In this document: piece by piece, positions 51,586-59,203 of the stretch
How the letters are laid out: each line of letters opens with the position of its first letter
How positions within the stretch are numbered: position 1 is the first letter of the stretch
From: Pseudanabaena sp. Chao 1811
Lineage (GTDB): Bacteria > Cyanobacteriota > Cyanobacteriia > Pseudanabaenales > Pseudanabaenaceae
DNA: 64,000 nucleotides
Direction of reading: 5' to 3'
Assembly (NCBI RefSeq): GCF_027942295.1
Contig: NZ_CP101416.1
Span: 3,644,501 to 3,708,500 of the forward strand
Made by a program: the position numbers and the translations under genes
The notes under the pieces: generated by a model
Databases searched by the model: none
Seen by the model: the letters and a program-made list of their open reading frames with translations, nothing else
What the model was told of the DNA's origin: nothing

Positions 51586-52479
51586 GTGCGTTATCGAATT
51601 TGGTTGCTGTCAATTCTTGCGTCTGTTAGCGTTGGAGCCTCTCCACTACTCGCTCAAGCCCTTCTACCCCATACAACTCGGATTAACTTTGGCAACTTAG
51701 AAGAGCAAGCGCTCAACTTGGCAAGGGAGGCAGCACAACTTGCTCAATTTGAACAATTTGATTTGGCTTTGCCCCGTGCGCGTCTCGCTGCCCAATTAGC
51801 ACCTAAAGCCTTCCAGACTCAAGGAATTCTCGGTAGTATTTACCTACGCCAAGAGAAATATGCTGAGGCGATCGCTGCCCTAACTACGGCAAATACGCTC
51901 AAAAAGGATGAACCCACAATTTTATTTAGCTTAGGGGCTGCCTATCTGCGTAACAAAAACTATCCTGAAGCCATCGGCAACCTCAAAAAAGGTTTAGCGC
52001 TTGAGCCAAAAGCGGCTTCGGCGATGTTTGATCTCGGCAATGCCTATTTCTTAACAAAGCGTTATGACGAAGCAGTAACTATTTACAATGATGTCCTCAC
52101 CCTTGATACAAAATTCTGGGCAGCTACGAACAACATTGGTTTAGTTGAATATGAGCGGGGCAATATCGATCAGGCAATTACCAAATGGCAAAATTCGCTC
52201 AAGCAAGCTGAAAAAGTTGAGTTTCTAGCGGCTGAGCCAACCCTTGCCCTTGCGACTGCTTTTTACCGCAAAGGCGATCGCGACAAGGCAATTCAGCTAG
52301 CAGTTCAGGCGATGAAAATTGATCCGCGCTACGGCAAAGTTTCCTATTTAGTAGAAAATCTGTGGGGTGATCGCTTAGTTGCGGATGTGCAGTTAGTTTT
52401 GTCGCACCCTCAAGTCAAGCAAATTTTGGACGAGAGCGACCTTTCCACACGCCAAGTCCCAAAATTACGTCGTAACTAA
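51586..52479 (+). CDS. secreted TPR-repeat protein
   Basis: About 297 residues from a GTG at 51586, chosen because it gives a clean signal peptide (MRYRIWLLSILASVSVGASPLLAQA). The frame is open from a TTG at 51526. Five or six TPR units follow (AFQTQGILGSIYLRQEKYAEAIAALTTANTL; EPTILFSLGAAYLRNKNYPEAIGNLKKGLALEP; and so on). Probably a periplasmic or membrane-associated scaffold, common in cyanobacteria, with no known partner. Confidence 0.83.
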   Translation: MRYRIWLLSILASVSVGASPLLAQALLPHTTRINFGNLEEQALNLAREAAQLAQFEQFDLALPRARLAAQLAPKAFQTQGILGSIYLRQEKYAEAIAALTTANTLKKDEPTILFSLGAAYLRNKNYPEAIGNLKKGLALEPKAASAMFDLGNAYFLTKRYDEAVTIYNDVLTLDTKFWAATNNIGLVEYERGNIDQAITKWQNSLKQAEKVEFLAAEPTLALATAFYRKGDRDKAIQLAVQAMKIDPRYGKVSYLVENLWGDRLVADVQLVLSHPQVKQILDESDLSTRQVPKLRRN

Positions 52480-52495
52480 CAATTTTGTATTTATA

Positions 52496-52540
52496 CCAAG
52501 AAGAGAATTGCGGCGCTTCGCGCCGCAATTCTCTTCTTGG
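52496..52540. terminator. perfect 21-bp hairpin between convergent genes
   Basis: CCAAGAAGAGAATTGCGGCGC, TTC loop and its exact complement, between the TPR gene and the convergent peptide-binding protein gene. A T-rich stretch follows on the plus strand. Confidence 0.65.
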
Positions 52541-52550
52541 GTTTTGATTT

Positions 52551-54350
52551 TTAAGGCTTGAGTTTGAGTTGCTCCACATTCCACAATGCGCCTGTCACGC
52601 CAGTACTACCAGCAAGGGCAGATGGTTGGACATTTTCTACGCGATCGCGGACAGCTACTAAGTATAGGGGAACCGTTAAATGAATAAGCGGTAACTGCTC
52701 CTGTACTAACTGCTGATATTCAGCATAGATTTCTTTGCGCTTGGTTTCATCGAGTTCTTGAGCACCCTTAATCATGAGATCGTGAATTTTTTGTTCCCAG
52801 TCAGCGACCTCGCGATCGGGAAAAGGTTTTTCATCCCCAACGGGTCCCTTATTAAACAGATGAGAGTCGCCATCAGTTGCCCACAGATTAATGCCACTAT
52901 TGGGTTCTGCGCCACCAGTAAATCCGAGGAGTGACGCATCCCACTGCTTAGAGTTATCGAGCTTATCCGTAATAATCCGAAAATCAACGGGATTAAAATC
53001 AACTTTCATCCCAATTTTTTCGAGGTCATTTTTAATTTGTGCTCCCATTGCGACCCTACCACCTGTGGGAGCCATCAAGGTAAAGCGGACTAGATTTCCC
53101 TGAGCATCAAGTAACTGCTGTTCGGAATCATATTTATATCCTGCCTGTAAGAGAATTTCCTTTGACTTCTCAGGCTGATAATCATAAACCTTGAGTCCCT
53201 TTTCGGGAGGTAAGAAATAGGGACTAGGAATAGAAATTGGTGAGTTTTGCGTTTGAGCTAAACCACGAGAAAGATTGGTAATTATCGCTTCGCGATTAAT
53301 AGCATAGGCAACTGCACGACGGAAGTTGACATCATTAAACCATTTCGATTTGATCGGTTCTACGAAGGGTTGATTGGTTTTCGGATCTTTACCTTTGTTG
53401 AGGTTAAACATCAAGAATGCTTGTCCTGTAGCAGGTCCAGCATTGTAGATTTTGTAGCGATCGCGCTTTTCAAACCGCTTGAGTAGTTGGTAATCTTCTC
53501 CACGCAAACGATACATATCGAGATCGCCTGAACGAAACCGCAATAGAGCTGTGTCAGGAGATTCCACAATCTGCATTACCAACTTGTCAATGTAGGGAGT
53601 TCCCTTTTTCCAATAGTAGGGATTGGGTTTATAGATTAACCGTTCCGATGGGCGATATTCTTGAATGAGATAGGGTCCATTCCCCACTAGCTGGCTCACA
53701 GGAGTACTGAGAGTCCATGTTTCTAGGAACTTTAGTTTTTTGTCAGTAGAGCTTTCTGTGAGGGTTGGCGCAAAAACATGCTTAGGCAAAATACCAGTGC
53801 CGCCAATGGTTCGTAGGGCTGGCGCAAAGGGTTCATCCATAAAGAAAGAGATGCGGCGATCGTCTAACTTCTCAACTTTAGGTAAAGTCTGTGACTTGCC
53901 AATTCTTAATACGTCTCGACTGCCTGAAGGAATCTTCTCATTGAAAATGATGTCTTTGAAAGTAAATAGCACATCATCGACAGTGAGTGGATATCCATCT
54001 GACCATTTGAGATCTGGACGCATCGTGAAAATAAGTTGCTTTCCATCTTGTTGAAATTCCCATTTCTCAGCTAGTTCAGGATCTAGGTCTTTAGTAATCG
54101 CGTTTTCAGTAATCAGACCAGCTAGGGTATAGCCAATCGCAATACTACTGTAGGCATCATTAATTAAAACAGGATTAAAGGTTTTAATATCACTATCTAA
54201 TGGAACTACTAAGCGATCTTTGAGAACTTCCGATTTAATCGAGCAACCCCAAAGCAGCAGCGAACACATGCCGATAATCAGCAGCAATAACATTGCTTTC
54301 CACTTTTTGACCTTAACCCGTTTCGGCATACTTCTTTTCACGATCGCCAT
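52551..54350 (-). CDS. peptide/oligopeptide ABC transporter substrate-binding lipoprotein
   Basis: 599-residue SBP family 5 protein. A basic N-terminus and hydrophobic stretch end in the lipobox LLLWGC. Family marks are PLDSDIKTFNPVLINDAYSS, LAEKWEFQQDGKQLIFTMRPDLKWSDGYPLTVDDV and VNFRRAVAYAINREAII. Likely delivers peptides (or another cationic solute) to Dpp/Opp-type permeases, which are not nearby. A second Met lies at 54329. Confidence 0.9.
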   Translation of the reverse strand: MAIVKRSMPKRVKVKKWKAMLLLLIIGMCSLLLWGCSIKSEVLKDRLVVPLDSDIKTFNPVLINDAYSSIAIGYTLAGLITENAITKDLDPELAEKWEFQQDGKQLIFTMRPDLKWSDGYPLTVDDVLFTFKDIIFNEKIPSGSRDVLRIGKSQTLPKVEKLDDRRISFFMDEPFAPALRTIGGTGILPKHVFAPTLTESSTDKKLKFLETWTLSTPVSQLVGNGPYLIQEYRPSERLIYKPNPYYWKKGTPYIDKLVMQIVESPDTALLRFRSGDLDMYRLRGEDYQLLKRFEKRDRYKIYNAGPATGQAFLMFNLNKGKDPKTNQPFVEPIKSKWFNDVNFRRAVAYAINREAIITNLSRGLAQTQNSPISIPSPYFLPPEKGLKVYDYQPEKSKEILLQAGYKYDSEQQLLDAQGNLVRFTLMAPTGGRVAMGAQIKNDLEKIGMKVDFNPVDFRIITDKLDNSKQWDASLLGFTGGAEPNSGINLWATDGDSHLFNKGPVGDEKPFPDREVADWEQKIHDLMIKGAQELDETKRKEIYAEYQQLVQEQLPLIHLTVPLYLVAVRDRVENVQPSALAGSTGVTGALWNVEQLKLKP

Positions 54351-54421
54351 CTTTCCTCAAAAAATAAACACTAGTATCTGAACAAGTTAATAGCTAATTA
54401 CTAATAGCTAATTACTAATAG

Positions 54422-54904
54422 CTATTCACCTTTAACCAACAACACCACTGCATGAACAGCGATCGCCTCCTTTTGTCCGATCGCATCCTGTCCTTCATTG
54501 GTAGTAGCCTTAACACTGACACAATCAATCGGTAAATTCATCGCTTCAGCTAGGCGATCGCGCATTGCTTTAATATGGGGTTTAAGTTTAGGAGCTTCAG
54601 CGATCACCATGGCATCAAGGTTATTCACTCGCCAGCCCTGTGCGCCAATCAACTCCTGTACCTGTTTCAATAGCATAATGCTATCGGCTCCTGCCCATTT
54701 AGGATCAGAAGGCGGGAAATAATGCCCAATATCACCGAGGGCAAGCGCTCCCAGCATGGCATCCATGATCGCATGGGTTAATACATCGGCATCGCTATGT
54801 CCTAGCAGTCCTTTTTCATGGGGGATTTCGACACCACCAAGGATCAAGCGGCGATCGCTAACGAGTCGATGCAGGTCATAACCATTGCCAATGCGGATAT
54901 TCAT
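54422..54904 (-). CDS. ispF: 2-C-methyl-D-erythritol 2,4-cyclodiphosphate synthase
   Basis: 160-residue MEP-pathway enzyme for isoprenoid (carotenoid, phytol, quinone) precursors. The metal ligands are in [10 protein letters not shown] (Asp and His), and [26 protein letters not shown] is diagnostic. [40 protein letters not shown] completes the trimer fold. Normal length. Confidence 0.97.
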   Translation of the reverse strand: MNIRIGNGYDLHRLVSDRRLILGGVEIPHEKGLLGHSDADVLTHAIMDAMLGALALGDIGHYFPPSDPKWAGADSIMLLKQVQELIGAQGWRVNNLDAMVIAEAPKLKPHIKAMRDRLAEAMNLPIDCVSVKATTNEGQDAIGQKEAIAVHAVVLLVKGE

Positions 54905-55056
54905 AGATGATTTCTGTAGCTTAACTATCTACCATATTAGACAAATTTGAGGCGATGATTTTGAAGTTTTGAGAACTTGCGGTACATAACCATCCAAGAT
55001 AAACCAAAATCAATTTCTATAGCTGCCATAATTTAGCTTAGTTATTGACAAACTGT

Positions 55057-56274
55057 ATGAGCGATCGCCTGCAAAAACATCTCATCGACAAAAATGTAGA
55101 TACGACTGCTGAATTCTCGAACCTATGTCATACCCTTGAAGGCTGTGTGTTAGTTGTTGATGACAATCCCACTAACTTGAGTGTATTGGTCAATTTATTA
55201 CGAGATGTGGGACTAAGGGTGTTAGTGGCAACCGATGGCGAAAGTGCGATCGAGCAAATTGCATATGTCAAACCTGATTTGATTTTGCTAGATGTCATGA
55301 TGCCTGGAATCGACGGTTTTGAGACCTGCCAACGGCTCAAGGCAAATGTTGATACGGCAAAGATTCCGATCATTTTTATGACCGCACTTTCGGAAACAGT
55401 GGATAAAGTGCGTGGTTTGTCCTTGGGGGCAGTGGACTATGTGACGAAACCCTTTGAGCATGAAGAGGTCTTAGTGAGGATTCGTACCCATCTAATGCTG
55501 GCAAAACAGCGACAAACCATTGAATTACAAAATATCGAACTGCAAACAGAAATAGCTGAACGCAAACGTGCTGAAGAAGCATTAACCATTTTTCTCCATG
55601 CTGTTTCCCATGATTTGCGCAATCCTGTTACAGGATTAATGATGGTGCTTGAGCAGTTGAGTAATAACAGTAAGACAGCTGACGAGCCTATTCTCTTACC
55701 AAGAACAACTCTGGAACGAATGCGCCAAAGTGGCGATCGCCAGTTAGCCTTAATTAATTCGTTGTTAGAGTCCCATGTGAATGATGTGCATGGAATTATC
55801 ATCCATCCTCAACTTGTGGCAATTGGAGATATCATATCGGCGGTTATCTATGATCTTCAGCCCATTTTAGAAAAAGAAGATGCAACGGTAGTGGTGCAAA
55901 TTGAGCCTGAATTGAATCCTATTTTGGTTGATGCGGCTCATATCTATAGAGTCTTCCAAAATCTGATTGTTAATGCCATTAAACATAACCCACCTAACCT
56001 CAAGCTAACGATTTCGGCACAGAGCCACACTGAGAAGATGATCCTGTGCGAGGTGACTGATAATGGAGTAGGTATGACGCATGAACAGAGCGAAACCCTA
56101 TTTGAACTATATGCTCAAGGTAATGCCCAAAACAAACTTAATCGGCGATCCCTTAGTCTCGGTTTAGGCTTGTATATCTGTCGCCAAATTGTGCAAGCTC
56201 ATGGTGGTGCGATCGGTGCAGTTGGCGAACTAAATGTTGGCTCTCGTTTTTGGTTTACCTTAGCCAAGTCCTAA
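55057..56274 (+). CDS. receiver-histidine kinase hybrid
   Basis: About 405 residues. An N-terminal receiver domain (VLVVDDNPTNLSVLVNLL; phospho-acceptor Asp in DLILLDVMMPGIDGFE; KPF in VTKPFEHEE) is followed by a coiled linker, HisKA (FLHAVSHDLRNPVTGL, phospho-His) and HATPase_c (NLIVNAIKHNPPN; VTDNGVGM; LGLGLYICRQIVQAHGG). The receiver-first layout is typical of cyanobacterial hybrid kinases that receive a phosphate from another kinase. I chose the ATG at 55057 over the TTG at 55045. Confidence 0.92.
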   Translation: MSDRLQKHLIDKNVDTTAEFSNLCHTLEGCVLVVDDNPTNLSVLVNLLRDVGLRVLVATDGESAIEQIAYVKPDLILLDVMMPGIDGFETCQRLKANVDTAKIPIIFMTALSETVDKVRGLSLGAVDYVTKPFEHEEVLVRIRTHLMLAKQRQTIELQNIELQTEIAERKRAEEALTIFLHAVSHDLRNPVTGLMMVLEQLSNNSKTADEPILLPRTTLERMRQSGDRQLALINSLLESHVNDVHGIIIHPQLVAIGDIISAVIYDLQPILEKEDATVVVQIEPELNPILVDAAHIYRVFQNLIVNAIKHNPPNLKLTISAQSHTEKMILCEVTDNGVGMTHEQSETLFELYAQGNAQNKLNRRSLSLGLGLYICRQIVQAHGGAIGAVGELNVGSRFWFTLAKS

Positions 56275-56277
56275 CAT

Positions 56278-56340
56278 AACGTGATACAGCCACTTGCGTC
56301 ATACAAAGCACGGCGCAAATGGCTGTATCAAACTCACGTT
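56278..56340. repeat. compact family B repeat (B4)
   Basis: 63-bp element: AACGTGATACAGCC at the left and, on the opposite strand from the right, AACGTGAGTTTGATACAGCCATTTGC. Only the ends and one hairpin remain. It lies three bases after the hybrid kinase stop. The following roughly 460 bp up to pilG is AT-rich and shows no gene; it probably holds the pil cluster promoter and leader. Confidence 0.6.
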
Positions 56341-56802
56341 ACTTTAATGAGATTTATTGTAAAATTAAATTTCCAGAATCTTGACTATGACTAGCTTATT
56401 GTTTTGCAATGAGTATTTACTTATTGCAAAAGATTATCTAATCTGAGATAGTAAAAATAAGATTTATAAATAAATCACAAACAGCTTGGTTGTTATGAGG
56501 TTAATGGAATATCAATGAACATTTGTATGAAAATATGTATTTAAGAATACAATTTATGTATATAAGTTCTACCTATAGTTAACCTTAATAACTGGTAATA
56601 TCGAGCAGCCTAAACCGAGACATAAATTCTAAATATCCATTTTTATCTAGAGATTGGCTCTGAAGTACTTCTCTAAATTTAATGGACAAAAGGCATCCTA
56701 AAGTATGTAAACCAAGTACCTTAGGAAGGGGGATATTCTTATCTTTACTATATCAAGGTAAGACTTACAACAATTTATATTGGCATTTAGCACGGTAAGT
56801 CC

Positions 56803-57981
56803 ATGCAGGGTAATCTCAACAATCCATATAAGTTACTGCAACTTATTGTTCAACGAGAGCTAACGGGATGTCTATCGGTAACAATCCCCGAAGATAATTC
56901 AGTTGGTTGGCAACTATATGTTGGTGGTTCACGGCTATACTTTGCCACTATTACTAATTTTCGTCCTGAGCGGTTTAGTTTGCTTTGGCAACAAGTTATG
57001 CCAGATTTATCCGTGCCAAGGATGAATTCTGATTTATCAGAATATGAGAATCTTTATGAATGGCAACTTGAAAACCATATTTCTCTCACTGAATTTCGGC
57101 GAGTTCTGCTCCATTTTTCTAGAGAAGCATTGATCCATGCCCTCTCCCATACTAGTGCTTATGTGAAGTTTGAACCTAACATTTGTATTAAACCTGTACT
57201 AATTGCCGCACCATTACCCGATTTAATCAAACCAATCGCTCAGCATGTTAATTTTTGGAAAAAGCTGCATAATCATATCTCTTCGCCTTTTTCTCGAATT
57301 TATCTAGATTCTAGTAAGGCAGGAGAGTTTAATCGATTCTTAGATAATTCCCACAATGTAACCATAGGAAAAGTATTAGCTCAAAGTATTAGCCTATCTA
57401 TTTGGCTGAAAATATTAGAGCAGAAATTGAGCATCTATGAAATTTGTCAACAACTAAAAATGGAGCCGCATTTTCTAGCATTATGGTTGTATCCATTGCT
57501 TAATGATAAAACACTGGAAGTAATTCCTGCTGAGCACAATTCGGGGGCGACATCCCAAATCCCCCCTAAACCATTAATAGCCTGTATTGATGATAGTCAT
57601 ACTGTGCAACGTCAAGTCAAAATGGTACTAGAAGCCTCTGGCTTTCAAGTATTAGGAATTACTGAGCCGACGAGCTGTTTAACTTCCTTAATCAGGCAAA
57701 AACCTGACCTAATTTTGATGGATATTACGATGCCTGAAATAGATGGTTACGAACTATGCAATATGCTGCGGCATTCCCGCCATTTACGAAATGTACCAAT
57801 CATTATGTTTACAGGTAGGGAAGGAATCATTGACCGTATGAGAGCGCAACTTGTAGGAGCAAATGACTACGTCACCAAGCCTGTAAACACAGATAAGCTA
57901 ATTACTAAAGTTAAGCGATTAATTCAAAGCAGTCAAAAAACCGTTAATCAACAAGAAAAAGAATCACTTAAAGCCCTATGA
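56803..57981 (+). CDS. pilG: PatA-type response regulator PilG
   Basis: 392 residues. An N-terminal PATAN/DUF4388-type domain (LIVQRELTGCLSVTIPEDNSVGWQLYVGGSRLYFAT) and an alpha-helical middle precede a C-terminal CheY-like receiver (about 265-380: CIDDSHTVQRQVKMVLEASGF; Asp in DLILMDITMPEIDGYEL; Lys in VTKPVNTDKL). This is the PatA layout of cyanobacterial pilus chemotaxis outputs (PilG/PixG/HmpA). It overlaps the next gene by 4 bp (ATGA). First gene of the cluster. Confidence 0.88.
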   Translation: MQGNLNNPYKLLQLIVQRELTGCLSVTIPEDNSVGWQLYVGGSRLYFATITNFRPERFSLLWQQVMPDLSVPRMNSDLSEYENLYEWQLENHISLTEFRRVLLHFSREALIHALSHTSAYVKFEPNICIKPVLIAAPLPDLIKPIAQHVNFWKKLHNHISSPFSRIYLDSSKAGEFNRFLDNSHNVTIGKVLAQSISLSIWLKILEQKLSIYEICQQLKMEPHFLALWLYPLLNDKTLEVIPAEHNSGATSQIPPKPLIACIDDSHTVQRQVKMVLEASGFQVLGITEPTSCLTSLIRQKPDLILMDITMPEIDGYELCNMLRHSRHLRNVPIIMFTGREGIIDRMRAQLVGANDYVTKPVNTDKLITKVKRLIQSSQKTVNQQEKESLKAL

Positions 57982-58343
57982 AAACAGTACTCGTTGTTGA
58001 AGATGGACATGCAGAACAACAACTTATTTCTAGTCTATTATCGCGTTCTGGCTTTGATGTTGTTTTGCAGTCAAATGCTGAGGATGCTTGGAAATGGCTA
58101 TCAAGTCACACTCCTCCCAATTTGATTGTTTTAGATGTAATTATGCCTGGTCAAAGTGGATTAGATTTATGTCGAACGATTCGTGATCAAGATCAGTTAA
58201 AGCAGGTTCCGATTGTATTTTGTACTTCCAAAGATCAAGATTTTGATCGATTTTGGGCATTGCGTCAGGGGGGGAATGCCTATTTGACTAAACCTTTTGC
58301 GCCTAAACAACTATTAGAAACTGTTTATCAGCATGTTAGTTAA
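57978..58343 (+). CDS. pilH: CheY-like response regulator PilH
   Basis: 121-residue single receiver domain: VLVVEDGHAEQQLISSLLSRSGF, phospho-acceptor Asp in LIVLDVIMPGQSGLDL, then VFCTSKDQDFDRFWALRQGGNAYLTKPFAPKQLL. The usual acidic pair at the start is E-D. FDRFWALRQGGNAY is typical of cyanobacterial PilH/PixH. Co-transcribed with pilG. Confidence 0.9.
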   Translation: MKTVLVVEDGHAEQQLISSLLSRSGFDVVLQSNAEDAWKWLSSHTPPNLIVLDVIMPGQSGLDLCRTIRDQDQLKQVPIVFCTSKDQDFDRFWALRQGGNAYLTKPFAPKQLLETVYQHVS

Positions 58344-58453
58344 CTATCTCGGCATAATCAAATCCCTAAAACCTATGGTGCATTTGCTATGTGTACCGCA
58401 GTTTCTAGGGCTTTATGTTTGAGTCAATCTGCTAGTAGGAAGGCTTAATTATT

Positions 58454-58530
58454 TGTAGGATGCGTTAGTGCAATGTAACGCATCCATTATTTAAAGATGA
58501 TGGGTTACGCGATCGCTAACCCATCCTACA
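58454..58530. repeat. palindromic repeat TGTAGGATG...CATCCTACA
   Basis: 77-bp element in the pilH-pilI gap. Outer arms are perfect (TGTAGGATG / CATCCTACA), with imperfect inner arms GCGTTA...TAACGC and GGGTTACGCGATCGCTAACCC. A decayed family C hairpin (about 58370-58415) precedes it. The insertion splits the pil cluster into two groups but leaves the order intact. Confidence 0.6.
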
Positions 58531-58611
58531 TTTAATTCCCACAACCTACTTATAAGTACGCTAACAGAAGTGAGTTTGAGTATTTACTCCTAAACCTATA
58601 TTCCTAGAATT

Positions 58612-59127
58612 ATGCTCCAAGAATATTGCAGAATGAAAGTCTCACCATTATTGTGGGTTGTCTTGCCAGTGAGCTATGTTGAAGAAGTTGTCCAGCTAAA
58701 ACCTCAAGACATTAGCCCGATTCCCGCAGTTAATCCTTGTTTGTTAGGACTTACTAATCAAAGGGGGAAATTACTATGGGTACTGCACTTGGAGAGCTTT
58801 TTGGGAATTAAGCCTACACCTTTGGCAAAACAAATTTCGGCGATCGCTATTCGTACACAAGTGCCGAATGTCGGTATCTGTCGTATTGCCTGTGTGGTGA
58901 TGGCGTTGGAAGAGATTATCACCCTTGATTCTCAAAAATTTGTCCCTGTCCCTAAAAAAATTCCTACGAGGGCGAAAACTTTATTATCGGGTTTAGTTAA
59001 CTTCGATAAGAAGACCTATGGGATTTTGAATGTGAATGAGGTATTTCGGATTTTAAATCCATCTATTGTTGGAGGGGACACAATAGGAACTGTGGCTAAT
59101 GATCTGGCAGATCTCTCAACCGCATAG
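58612..59127 (+). CDS. pilI: CheW-like coupling protein PilI
   Basis: 171 residues of the CheW fold: VVLPVSYVEEVVQL, ISPIPAVNPCLLGLTNQRGKLLWVLHLESFLGI and VNFDKKTYGILNVNEVF. It should link the receptor PilJ to the kinase PilL. ATG at 58612. It follows the palindromic repeat and precedes pilJ by 76 bp. Confidence 0.88.
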   Translation: MLQEYCRMKVSPLLWVVLPVSYVEEVVQLKPQDISPIPAVNPCLLGLTNQRGKLLWVLHLESFLGIKPTPLAKQISAIAIRTQVPNVGICRIACVVMALEEIITLDSQKFVPVPKKIPTRAKTLLSGLVNFDKKTYGILNVNEVFRILNPSIVGGDTIGTVANDLADLSTA

Positions 59128-59203
59128 GGGGAGTGATAGATAATTTGGATTTTCACCTTCTCTCTAAGCAATTTCTTTACCCTATTTACCCTATATAACC
59201 GCT

